From: DATGLG01 sp035294245
Lineage (GTDB): Bacteria; Pseudomonadota; Alphaproteobacteria; JACZXZ01
NCBI GenBank assembly: GCA_035294245.1
Contig: DATGLG010000057.1
Coordinates: 1 to 64,000 of the forward strand
DNA length: 64,000 bases
Direction of reading: 5' to 3'
Below the pieces are notes generated by a model, which saw nothing but the letters and a program-made list of their open reading frames with translations, ran no database searches and was not told where the DNA came from. Of this stretch, positions 56,274-64,000 are shown piece after piece. Both the position numbers and the translations under genes were made by a program. The number at the start of each line of letters is the position of its first letter. Within the stretch, counting starts at the first letter, position 1.

Positions 56274-57215
56274 ATGCCCACGACCTCGGCTTCGCCTCCC
56301 ACGGTTCCAGCATCCTGCCACTCCCGCCTGCAAGGAATCGGCTGGGGTGCCGCCGCCGCCAGCGTCTTCAGCGTCAACACCGTGCTGGCGCGCTTGGCGT
56401 TCGAGGGCGGAACGGATACGGCGACCCTGAACGCGACGCGTTTCGTCTTCACCGTGCTCGTGCTGCTCGTATTCTTCGCGGCGCGGCGCCGGCAGCCCAG
56501 GCTGACGCTTCGCCAGCGCTTCGCCGCATGCGGGCTCGGGGTGGCGTTTTTCCTGACCTCCTACGGCTATATGGGCGCCATCCAATACATACCCGTGAGC
56601 GTCGCGGTCCTGGTGCTTTACACCTATCCGATCCTCGTCGGCCTGATCTCCAGCTTGGCCGAGCGCACGGCGCTGACGCCGCTTCGCCTGTCGGCGCTCA
56701 TCCTCGCCTTCGTGGGACTGGCGCTCGCGCTCAATGTCGAGGCGAGTAGCCTGCCCGATTGGCGGGGCGTGGCCCTCGCCTTCATCGCATCCCTCGGCAT
56801 GGCCGTGATGGTCGTCGGCAGCAGCCGGACCATGCGTGGCGCCGAGCCGAGCGCCGTCAATCTCCATCTCCTCGTGAGCGCGTCCGTTCTCTTCCTCGTC
56901 CTCCTCGTCGCCGGAGGCGGGCCGGCCTGGCCTCATACGGCGAGCGGGCAACAGGCCCTGATCGGCGTCCTCGTCACCTTCGCGACGGCACAGATCACCT
57001 TGATCGCCGCCATTCGCCATGCCGGGTCGGTGCTCGCCGCCGCCGTCATGAACCTCGAGCCCATCATCACCGTCGCCCTCGCCGTCACCGTCGTCGGCGA
57101 GAGCCTGACCCTTCGCCAGCTCGTCGGCGCGGCGCTGGTGATCGCCGCGATCTATCTCACGAGCCGGCCGGAGCGACGTGCCGCCAGGCTTGGCGGCGGA
57201 ATCCAGGGCGCCTGA
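56274..57215 (+). CDS. EamA-family (DMT) transporter
   Basis: A 313-residue inner-membrane protein with ten transmembrane segments in two EamA repeats (LAFEGGTDTATLNATRFVF in the first; AAIRHAGSVLAAAVMNLEP and TVVGESLTLRQLVGAALVIA in the second). It exports or imports a small metabolite that cannot be told from sequence. ATG 56274 gives a normal start; the frame opens at 56172. The 300 bases upstream, shared with the NDUFA12 gene, show no clear promoter. Confidence 0.85.
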   Translation: MPTTSASPPTVPASCHSRLQGIGWGAAAASVFSVNTVLARLAFEGGTDTATLNATRFVFTVLVLLVFFAARRRQPRLTLRQRFAACGLGVAFFLTSYGYMGAIQYIPVSVAVLVLYTYPILVGLISSLAERTALTPLRLSALILAFVGLALALNVEASSLPDWRGVALAFIASLGMAVMVVGSSRTMRGAEPSAVNLHLLVSASVLFLVLLVAGGGPAWPHTASGQQALIGVLVTFATAQITLIAAIRHAGSVLAAAVMNLEPIITVALAVTVVGESLTLRQLVGAALVIAAIYLTSRPERRAARLGGGIQGA

Positions 57216-57659
57216 GGCCCAGGGTCGCGCGGCTACAGGATTTAGTGGCAGGCTCACAGAACCATCCCATATGTTGACCCTTTGGTTGGGTGGTGCTAGG
57301 TTAGGTGCCCCCGTTCGGAATGAGCTTCCCAAGAGAGGCGGCGGCGACGGCGATAGAAGCGGCAAGAAAATGTCAACCTCGAGCGTCCGTATTTCGCTCT
57401 TGCGAAAATAATCGCAAGAACTTGCTGCCGCATAATATTATAAAATCGCCACAATATTCCGAGTTTTACCTATCGCGCCAAAAACAAAGCGGCGGTTAGG
57501 TAAATTTAGTCTTGCAATCACCCTCAAGTTGGCCGATATTTAGTTCCTGCGCCGCCGCCGCACACTAGCAGTTGTGGCGCGGCGACAGAACCAAAGGTGG
57601 CTCGGGTCGGTGGGGCGACTCGAAGCCGCGCCGAGCAAAGCCGAGGGGAGATCGCGGTT
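57216..57659. other. gene-free nrdJ upstream region with hairpins and possible NrdR box
   Basis: AT-rich for this genome in 57400-57550. TCTTGCGA-N6-TCGCAAGA (57398-57419) is a perfect eight-base stem, and GCAAG-AA-CTTGC (57414-57425) overlaps its 3' arm, so the two exclude each other. ACACTAGCAGTTGTGG (57562-57577) keeps both ends of an NrdR box. No B12-riboswitch core is recognisable. Nothing here codes for protein. Confidence 0.4.
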
Positions 57660-60600
57660 ATGCGGATCACGCGCCTGTTCACCGAGGATGGGAAGTCACC
57701 TTACGAGCGAATCGAATTTCGCACGACCGCGAGCGAGATTCGCAATCCGGATGGCTCCGTGGTGTTCCGCCTCGACGGCATCCAGGTGCCGTCGTCCTGG
57801 TCGCAGGTGGCCTCCGATGTGCTGGCGCAGAAGTATTTCCGCAAGGCGGGCGTACCCGCGCGCCTCAAGGCCGTCGAGGAGGAGTCCGTTCCCGCGTGGC
57901 TGTGGCGCAAGGTGCCCGACGATGGGGCCCTGGCGGCGCTTCCCGCGGCACAACGTCATATCGGCGAGAGGGATGCGCGCCAGGTGTTCGACCGCCTCGC
58001 TGGCACCTGGGCCTATTGGGGCTGGAAAGGCGGCTATTTCGATGGCGAGGCCGACGCGCGGGCCTATTACGACGAGATGCGGTACATGCTCGCCGCCCAG
58101 ATGGCGGCACCCAACTCGCCGCAGTGGTTTAATACGGGGCTGCACTGGGCCTATGGCATCGACGGTCCGTCGCAAGGCCACTATTACGTCGATTTCGCCA
58201 CGGGCGAGCTCGTGCGCTCCGAGTCCGCCTATGAGCACCCGCAGCCCCATGCCTGCTTCATCCAGAGCGTCGACGACGATCTCGTGAACGAGGGCGGCAT
58301 CATGGACCTCTGGGTCCGCGAGGCGCGGCTCTTCAAATACGGCTCGGGCACCGGCACCAATTTCTCCAAGCTGCGCGGCGATGGCGAGCGGCTCTCGGGC
58401 GGCGGCAGGTCCTCGGGGATGATGAGCTTCCTCAAGATCGGGGACCGCGCGGCGGGCGCCATCAAATCCGGCGGCACCACGCGCCGCGCCGCCAAGATGG
58501 TGACGGTGGATCTCGATCATCCGGACATCGAGGAATACATCAATTGGAAGGTGGTCGAGGAGCAGAAGGTGGCGGCACTCGTGGCCGGCTCGAAGCTCTG
58601 CAACAAGCACCTCAACGAGATCATGCGGGCCTGCCATAACTGCGAGGGCGAAGGCAATGCCTGCTTCGACCCCAAGCAGAACCCGGCCCTCAAGCGCGCC
58701 ATCATCGCCGCACGCAAGGCGATGATCCCGGAGAATTACGTCCAGCGCGTCATCCAATTCGCCCAGCAAGGCTACAAGGCGATCGAGTTCAAGACCTACG
58801 ACACGGACTGGGATTCGGATGCCTATCTCACCGTGTCCGGGCAGAATTCCAACAACTCCGTGCGCGTCGCCAACAGCTTCCTCGAAGCCGTGCTGGCGGA
58901 TGCGGAGTGGAGGCTGATCCGCCGCACCGACGGGAAGACCGCGAAGACACTCAAGGCGCGCGAGCTCTGGGACCAGATCGCCTATGCCGCCTGGGCCTCG
59001 GCCGATCCCGGTGTCCAGTTCGATACCACCATCAATGAATGGCACACCTGCCCCGAGAGCGGCCGCATCAACGCGTCGAACCCGTGCTCGGAATACATGT
59101 TCCTCGACGACACGGCCTGCAATCTCGCCTCGCTCAACCTGATGACGTTCCGTCGCGAGGACGGCAGCTTCGACGTGGCCGGCTTCGAGCATGCGGTGCG
59201 CCTCTGGACGCTGACCCTCGAGATCTCGGTGCTGATGGCCCAGTTCCCGTCCCGGCGCATCGCCGAGCTCTCCTACGAGTTCCGCACCCTCGGCCTCGGC
59301 TATGCCAATATCGGCGCGCTCCTGATGTCCCTCGGCCTGCCTTACGACAGCGTCGCCGGGCGCGCCATGTGCGCGGCGATCACCGCGCTGATGACCGGGG
59401 TCGCCTACCGCGCCTCGGCCGAGATGGCGGAGGAGCTGGGCGCCTTCCCGGGCTATGCCAAGAACCGCGAGGCGATGCTGCGGGTCATGCGCAACCATCG
59501 CCGTGCGGCGCATGGTGCGGAGAGCGGCTATGAGGATCTCGCCATCCTGCCGGTCCCTCTCAAGGCCGCGGAATGCCCCGACAAGGCGCTTGCCGAAGCC
59601 GCGGCGCAGGCCTGGGACGAGGCCCTCGCCGCGGGCGAGGCCCATGGCTATCGCAACGCCCAGGCGACGGTGATCGCGCCGACGGGCACGATCGGCCTCG
59701 TCATGGATTGCGACACCACCGGGATCGAGCCGGATTTCGCCCTCGTCAAGTTCAAGAAGCTGGCGGGCGGCGGCTATTTCAAGATCATCAACCGCACGGT
59801 GCCGCTCGCGCTGCGCACCCTCGGCTACACCGAGGCGCAGATCGAGGACATCATCCGCTACGCCGTCGGCCATGGCACGCTCGACGGGGCGCCAGGCGTC
59901 AATCACGAGACGCTGCGGCAGAAGGGCTTCAACGAAGGCACCCTCCAGGCCCTGGAGCAGGCCCTCGCCAGCGCCTTCGACATCCGCTTCGCCTTCAACA
60001 AGTGGACGCTCGGCGAGGAGTTCGCGACACGTGTCCTCGGCTTCACGCCGGCGCAGCTCGACGATGTCGGCTTCGACATGCTGGCAGCACTCGGCTTCGG
60101 CAAGGACGAGATCGAGGCCGCCAACACCTATTGCTCGGGGGCCATGACGCTCGAGGGCGCCCCCCATCTCAAGCCCGAGCATCTCCCGGTCTTCGACTGC
60201 GCCAATCCCTGCGGCCGTCTCGGCAAGCGCTTCCTCTCGACGGAGGCCCATATTCGCATGATGGCGGCCTCTCAGCCTTTTGTCTCCGGCGCGATCTCGA
60301 AGACGATCAACATGCCGAACGCCGCCACGGTCGAGGAATGCAAGGAGGCCTATATGCTGTCCTGGCGCCTCGGCCTAAAGGCCAATGCGCTCTACCGCGA
60401 CGGCTCCAAGCTCTCGCAGCCGCTCGCGGCACAGCTCCTCGACGATCAGGACATGGTGGAGGAGCTCGTCGACGCTCCCGCCGCATCCCGCGCCGCGATC
60501 CTCTCCGAGCGTATCGTCGAGCGGGTGGTGGAGCGCTTCGTCGAGCGGCGCGCCGAGCGCCGCCGCCCGCCACAGCGGCGCAAGGGGTACACCCAGAAGG

Positions 60601-61370
60601 CGATGGTCGGCGGCCACAAGGTCTATCTGCGCACGGGCGAGTACGAGGACGGCTCGCTCGCCGAGATCTTCGTCGATCTGCACAAGGAGGGCTCGGCCTT
60701 CCGCAGCCTCATGAACAATTTCGCGATCGCGATCTCCATGGGCCTGCAATACGGCGTCCCCCTCGAGGAGTTCGTCGAGAGCTTCACCTTTACGCGCTTC
60801 GAGCCCTCGGGCATGGTCGAGGGCAACGACGCTATCAAGATGGCGACCTCGATCCTCGACTATATCTTCCGTGAGCTGGCGATCTCCTATCTCGGTCGCC
60901 AGGATCTGGCGCATGCGGAGCCCAATGATCTTTTGCCGGATACCGTCGGCCGCGGCGCCGGCGAGGGCGGCCTCGCCAAGCCCGACGCGGAGGCGCTCGG
61001 CGCCGTCGCGCGCGCCGCGTCCAACGGCTATGTCCGCGGTAACCTTACCAATCTCTACGTGATCCCTGGCAGTCGGCCGGGCAGCAGCGGCAGCACGACC
61101 TCCGCCATGGCGCAAGCCACGGCGGCCGTCGCGGTGGCCGAGGCGATCTCCGGGGCGACTGCCCACGCCCTGCACGGCGACGCCGCCATCACCGCCGCCG
61201 TCAGTGCCGTGGTCGCCGAAGCGGCCGATACCCGCCTCTCGCAGATCCGCGAGGCACGCCTCAAGGGCTACGAGGGAGACGCTTGCGGCGAATGCGGCAA
61301 CTTCACCCTGGTGCGTAACGGCACCTGCCTCAAGTGCGACACCTGCGGCGCCACCAGCGGCTGCAGCTGA
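57660..61370 (+). CDS. nrdJ: adenosylcobalamin-dependent ribonucleotide reductase (class II)
   Basis: A 1236-residue class II reductase making deoxyribonucleotides with a B12 radical and no oxygen. It contains an N-terminal catalytic part (NSPQWFNTGLHWAYG, substrate-binding PHACFIQSVDDDLVN), the finger loop NPCSEYMFLDDTACNLASLN with the Cys and Glu, the later PTGTIGLVMDCDTTGIEPDF, and a C-terminal redox tail with several Cys pairs (CGECGNFTLVRNGTCLKC). ATG 57660 follows ccgagggga and begins at the family start; GTG 57597 would add 21 basic residues. A strong terminator follows. Confidence 0.95.
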   Translation: MRITRLFTEDGKSPYERIEFRTTASEIRNPDGSVVFRLDGIQVPSSWSQVASDVLAQKYFRKAGVPARLKAVEEESVPAWLWRKVPDDGALAALPAAQRHIGERDARQVFDRLAGTWAYWGWKGGYFDGEADARAYYDEMRYMLAAQMAAPNSPQWFNTGLHWAYGIDGPSQGHYYVDFATGELVRSESAYEHPQPHACFIQSVDDDLVNEGGIMDLWVREARLFKYGSGTGTNFSKLRGDGERLSGGGRSSGMMSFLKIGDRAAGAIKSGGTTRRAAKMVTVDLDHPDIEEYINWKVVEEQKVAALVAGSKLCNKHLNEIMRACHNCEGEGNACFDPKQNPALKRAIIAARKAMIPENYVQRVIQFAQQGYKAIEFKTYDTDWDSDAYLTVSGQNSNNSVRVANSFLEAVLADAEWRLIRRTDGKTAKTLKARELWDQIAYAAWASADPGVQFDTTINEWHTCPESGRINASNPCSEYMFLDDTACNLASLNLMTFRREDGSFDVAGFEHAVRLWTLTLEISVLMAQFPSRRIAELSYEFRTLGLGYANIGALLMSLGLPYDSVAGRAMCAAITALMTGVAYRASAEMAEELGAFPGYAKNREAMLRVMRNHRRAAHGAESGYEDLAILPVPLKAAECPDKALAEAAAQAWDEALAAGEAHGYRNAQATVIAPTGTIGLVMDCDTTGIEPDFALVKFKKLAGGGYFKIINRTVPLALRTLGYTEAQIEDIIRYAVGHGTLDGAPGVNHETLRQKGFNEGTLQALEQALASAFDIRFAFNKWTLGEEFATRVLGFTPAQLDDVGFDMLAALGFGKDEIEAANTYCSGAMTLEGAPHLKPEHLPVFDCANPCGRLGKRFLSTEAHIRMMAASQPFVSGAISKTINMPNAATVEECKEAYMLSWRLGLKANALYRDGSKLSQPLAAQLLDDQDMVEELVDAPAASRAAILSERIVERVVERFVERRAERRRPPQRRKGYTQKAMVGGHKVYLRTGEYEDGSLAEIFVDLHKEGSAFRSLMNNFAIAISMGLQYGVPLEEFVESFTFTRFEPSGMVEGNDAIKMATSILDYIFRELAISYLGRQDLAHAEPNDLLPDTVGRGAGEGGLAKPDAEALGAVARAASNGYVRGNLTNLYVIPGSRPGSSGSTTSAMAQATAAVAVAEAISGATAHALHGDAAITAAVSAVVAEAADTRLSQIREARLKGYEGDACGECGNFTLVRNGTCLKCDTCGATSGCS

Positions 61371-61410
61371 GCAGCCGCTCGGCGGCGCAGGACGCTCCTC
61401 CCTGACACTT

Positions 61411-61439
61411 GAGGGGATGTGGCGGCGGCACATCCCCTC
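61411..61439 (+). terminator. intrinsic terminator after nrdJ
   Basis: GAGGGGATGTG-GCGGCGG-CACATCCCCTC: eleven perfect base pairs and a seven-base loop, 40 bases after the stop, followed by cctttc. The T-run is short but the stem is the best in the window. Confidence 0.75.
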
Positions 61440-61486
61440 CTTTCGGCGAGGCGCGCCGAGGCGTCAGGAGCGAAGAGGAGACCCGG

Positions 61487-61879
61487 ATGAGGCCCTATGC
61501 GCCGCTCGATCACGTCTCGATCGCCGTCGCCGATCTGGCCCGGGCAGGACGGTTCTACGACGCCGTGCTGGCGCCGCTCGGGATCGGACGGGTCAAGGAG
61601 ACGCCCGGCGCCGTCGGTTACGGCACCGATCGGCCGTTCTTCTGGCTGCTGCGGAGGCGCGCAGCGGGCGCCGTCCAGCCGGGGATTGGTCTTCATTTCT
61701 GCTTCGGCGCCGGCACCCGCGCCGCCGTCGACGCCTTTCATCGCATCGCCCTCGCCGAGGGTGCTGCGGATAACGGCGCGCCCGGCCTGCGCACGGAATA
61801 TCATCCGCACTACTACGGTGCCTTCGTGATCGATGCCGACGGCTATAAGATCGAGGCCGTCTGCCACCAGCCGGAATAG
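61487..61879 (+). CDS. VOC-family (glyoxalase/dioxygenase fold) protein
   Basis: A 130-residue single VOC-fold protein (APLDHVSIAVADLARAGRFY at the start, RTEYHPHYYGAFVIDADGYK at the end). The His of LDHVS, the His of GIGLHFCF and the Glu of IEAVCHQ are in metal-ligand positions. Members include lyases, dioxygenases and resistance proteins; no substrate can be named. Good ribosome site (gaagaggag). It converges on the P450 gene with seven bases between. Confidence 0.8.
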   Translation: MRPYAPLDHVSIAVADLARAGRFYDAVLAPLGIGRVKETPGAVGYGTDRPFFWLLRRRAAGAVQPGIGLHFCFGAGTRAAVDAFHRIALAEGAADNGAPGLRTEYHPHYYGAFVIDADGYKIEAVCHQPE

Positions 61880-61886
61880 CGCGCGA

Positions 61887-63272
61887 TCAGGCGGAGCGGC
61901 GCTCCAGCACCATCGGCAGGCCGTCTCTCGGCCGCAGGGTAATGAGCCCGATCGGCTCGATTCCATGGCCGGGCTGAAGGCGCAGGCGATAGCGTTGCGC
62001 CACCATCGCCAGGATGATGATCGCCTCCTGCATCGCGAAGCTGGCGCCGATGCAGATGCGCGGTCCACCGCCGAAAGGCAGATAGGCGTAACGCGGCCGC
62101 GTTTCGGCGCGGCTCGGAGCAAAGCGCTCGGGGTCGAACAGCTTCGGTTGCGTCCACAGCTTCTCGTGACGATGGAGCAGCCAGGGCGAGACCAGCACGG
62201 CTGCCCCTTTCGGTATCTTGTGGCCCGCGATCTCGTCGTCCTCGAGGGCCTGGCGGGACATCGTATGCGCCGGCGGATAGAGGCGCATTGATTCCTCGAG
62301 CACCATGCGCGCGTAAGTCAGATGCGGCAGGTCGCCGACCGTCGGTGCCCGGCCACAGAGCCGATGCGCGAGCTCCGAGCACAGCCTCTCATCCGCCCAG
62401 GGATGCTGTGAGAGGAGATACCAGGTCCAGGTGAGGGCATTCGCGGTCGTCTCATGGCCGGCGGTGAAGATGGTGGCGATCTGGTCGCGCAGCTCGGCGT
62501 CGTCCATGCCCTCGCCGGTCTCCTCGTCCCGCGCCGCGAGCAGAAGGCCGAGCAGATCGTCCGCGGGGCCACCGTCGCGGCGCCGCTTTGCTATGATCTC
62601 GTAGATGATCTCGTCGAGTGTCGCGGTCGCATCGCGCACCTCCCGCGCGTGAAGACGGGGTATCCATGGCGGCAAGCCAAGCAGGTCGGCGATTGACGGC
62701 CGCCCTCCGAAGCGCTGGTAGCGCAGCAGCGCCGTGCGCACCTCGCCGGCGCGATCGCGGAGATCGCTCGAGAACATCGTGCGGGTGATGATGTCGAGGG
62801 TGAGCTGCGCCATTTCCTCGGCGATGTCGATCGCCACGCCCGGCGGATGTTCCTCCCATGACGACAGCATATCGCGCGTCGCCTGCGCCATGGCGGGCAC
62901 GAACGCCTCGACGCGCCGCGGATGGAATGCCGGCGCCATGGTGCGCCGCTGGTGCCGCCAAACGGCGCCCTCGGTGTTGAGGAGACCTTGGCCGAGCGGC
63001 TTCAAGAGCTGGCGCGCGATGAAGCTCTTCACATAGTTCTCGGCGCGGTCGAGCAGCACGTGCTTGGCCGCTGCGGGCGAATTGGCGACGAAGACTTTGC
63101 GGAAGAGCAGCCGGCGCGCGAAGAACTCCTCTCGGTAATCGTCGTCGCTCCAGGCGCCGACGGCATTCTTGTGCAGACGCCAGGCGAGCCCAAGCGACGA
63201 GGCCTTGCGCTTCAATCGCGGCGGCGCCGCCAATGCGGGCGACGGGTTTTCAACAGAGCGCAGAGTATCCAT
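61887..63272 (-). CDS. cytochrome P450
   Basis: A 461-residue soluble P450. The I-helix TAGHETTANAL (oxygen activation), K-helix EESMRLYPPAH (ExxR), PERF in LFDPERFAP, and heme loop FGGGPRICIGA with the axial Cys407 are all intact. The pattern (EE-SMRLYPPAHTMSRQA) is closest to bacterial CYP families resembling CYP4/CYP102, often hydroxylating fatty acids or terpenoids. No redox partner gene is adjacent. Nothing indicates regulation. Confidence 0.9.
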   Translation of the reverse strand: MDTLRSVENPSPALAAPPRLKRKASSLGLAWRLHKNAVGAWSDDDYREEFFARRLLFRKVFVANSPAAAKHVLLDRAENYVKSFIARQLLKPLGQGLLNTEGAVWRHQRRTMAPAFHPRRVEAFVPAMAQATRDMLSSWEEHPPGVAIDIAEEMAQLTLDIITRTMFSSDLRDRAGEVRTALLRYQRFGGRPSIADLLGLPPWIPRLHAREVRDATATLDEIIYEIIAKRRRDGGPADDLLGLLLAARDEETGEGMDDAELRDQIATIFTAGHETTANALTWTWYLLSQHPWADERLCSELAHRLCGRAPTVGDLPHLTYARMVLEESMRLYPPAHTMSRQALEDDEIAGHKIPKGAAVLVSPWLLHRHEKLWTQPKLFDPERFAPSRAETRPRYAYLPFGGGPRICIGASFAMQEAIIILAMVAQRYRLRLQPGHGIEPIGLITLRPRDGLPMVLERRSA

Positions 63273-63302
63273 GAGAAAGCCGAGCCCCGGCCCCCGCCGC
63301 CC

Positions 63303-63989
63303 TTAGCGGCGCGCGAGCGCGATGCCGGTCGGCAGCGCGCCGAGCTTGGACCCCGGGCCTTCCATGATGCGCCGGTAGCCAGCGGGAATCTCGAACAGGC
63401 CCGGGTCCTGCGGTGCCACGCGCAGGTGATGAAGCTCCAGCCGAATGGCGTGGCGTGCGCCGTCATCGTCGACGACAACGGAATCCAGCCGCATCACGAC
63501 GCCGTCCTCGCTCGTCCAGACGGTTGCCTCGACGGGCGAGCCGTCGGCGTCCTTGCCGCTCACCCTCCGCTTCGTCACCGGAACGCCGTCGATGCTCTCC
63601 TGGCCGAGGGGCGTGACGGTGATCTGCGGCTCGGGAGCCTTGCCGTCCGCATCGGGGATGCGTCCAAGCGCCTCGTCGAGCGAGGTCTCCAGATAAAGCT
63701 TGTCGTCGGGCGAAAGGCTCCAGACGATGCCGCGGTCGCCGCGTATGATCATGACCTCGCGGTTGCCTTCGGCGACGACTTCCCGCCTTTCCTTGTCGTG
63801 GCTGCGCATCATCTTGCCGGCCACCGTGTCCCCGTCGCTGGTCACGGTGAAATCCGCCGAGAACTCGACCTTGGGCTGGGGCAGGTAATACTCCAGGCCG
63901 AGCAGCTGCGCGTCGGCCGGGGCCGCGCCCGCCAGCAGAGCCGAAAACGCGGCGGCAATCGGCAGGAGGCGAAGCAGGCCGAGGAGCAT
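63303..63989 (-). CDS. secreted LolA-like/DUF4412-type protein
   Basis: A 228-residue exported protein with a signal peptide (about 1-27, ending ADAQL). The rest is beta-rich: VEFSADFTVTSDGDTVAGKM, REVMIIRGDRGIVWSLSPDD, VPVTKRRVSGKDADGSPVEA, and VAPQDPGLFEIPAGYRRI near the end. This resembles DUF4412 and LolA-type lipid-binding sheets of the cell envelope, which is as far as I can go. It lies 30 bases before the P450 start and may share its message. Confidence 0.65.
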   Translation of the reverse strand: MLLGLLRLLPIAAAFSALLAGAAPADAQLLGLEYYLPQPKVEFSADFTVTSDGDTVAGKMMRSHDKERREVVAEGNREVMIIRGDRGIVWSLSPDDKLYLETSLDEALGRIPDADGKAPEPQITVTPLGQESIDGVPVTKRRVSGKDADGSPVEATVWTSEDGVVMRLDSVVVDDDGARHAIRLELHHLRVAPQDPGLFEIPAGYRRIMEGPGSKLGALPTGIALARR

Positions 63990-64000
63990 ATCTCATCCCA

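Noticed and set aside
57241..57659. cobalamin riboswitch before nrdJ
   Set aside because: No B12-box-like GCCACTG core or matching stem seen; only small hairpins.
57696..60251. 851-aa minus-strand ORF opposite nrdJ
   Set aside because: Antisense shadow of nrdJ with no ribosome site or family.

Overview
The window reads as two unrelated bacterial genomes joined inside recA. Bases 1 to about 20.8 kb are very GC-rich, start most genes with GTG or TTG, and carry a deltaproteobacterial-grade backbone (prfB, lnt, ybeY, phoH, alaS, recX, pilT and the 3' part of recA); a Myxococcota- or Binatota-like source is my inference. From about 20.9 kb to the end, genes start with ATG and the order is alphaproteobacterial (5' part of recA, cckA, a flagellar island, aroQ-accB-accC, aat, an NDUFA12-type complex I protein, nrdJ), closest in style to Rhodospirillales. 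RecA follows alphaproteobacterial patterns in its N-terminal part and has an alphaproteobacterial LexA box upstream, while its C-terminal part follows the deltaproteobacterial pattern and runs into pilT-recX. A metagenome assembly chimera at a conserved gene is the simplest reading.

Left part: a GC-rich repeat with a palindrome at the edge; a FabL-like enoyl reductase; small unknown proteins; a CoA-transferase with a TPR protein; a WYL regulator; a tight operon of LuxE-like acyl-protein synthetase, LuxC-like acyl-CoA reductase and class III aminotransferase (possibly acid to aldehyde to amine); prfB with its programmed frameshift; lnt; and ybeY-phoH-alaS on the minus strand. A 3 kb accessory island (hsdR relic, DUF4143 ATPase, methyltransferase, MazE-like relic) separates alaS from recX.

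Right part, 21.6 to 49 kb: cckA and flgB-flgC-fliE-fliQ-fliR-flhB on minus; csrA, a small FlhB-like gene, fliO and fliP on plus; fliL-fliM-DUF6468-motE-like, cheY-cheZ, two MotB-like genes and a 1116-residue repeat/TPR protein on minus; flgF-flgG-flgA-flgH on plus; a dksA paralogue and fliX on minus; flgI-flgJ-flgN-like-flgK-flgL-fliW on plus. Three flagellar intergenic regions share the inverted repeat GGCA-N5-TGCC, and two of them also have good sigma-54 promoters downstream, which fits FliX/FlbD-type control. The csrA and fliW genes bracket the cluster.

From 49 to 64 kb: aroQ-accB-accC behind a sigma-70 promoter, a YeiH-type transporter, aat, a minus-strand operon (NDUFA12, two MlaD proteins, a small protein, a DUF2155 protein), an EamA transporter, B12-dependent ribonucleotide reductase nrdJ with a strong terminator, a VOC protein, a cytochrome P450 and a secreted protein. 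I saw no tRNA, rRNA, CRISPR array or complete insertion sequence.
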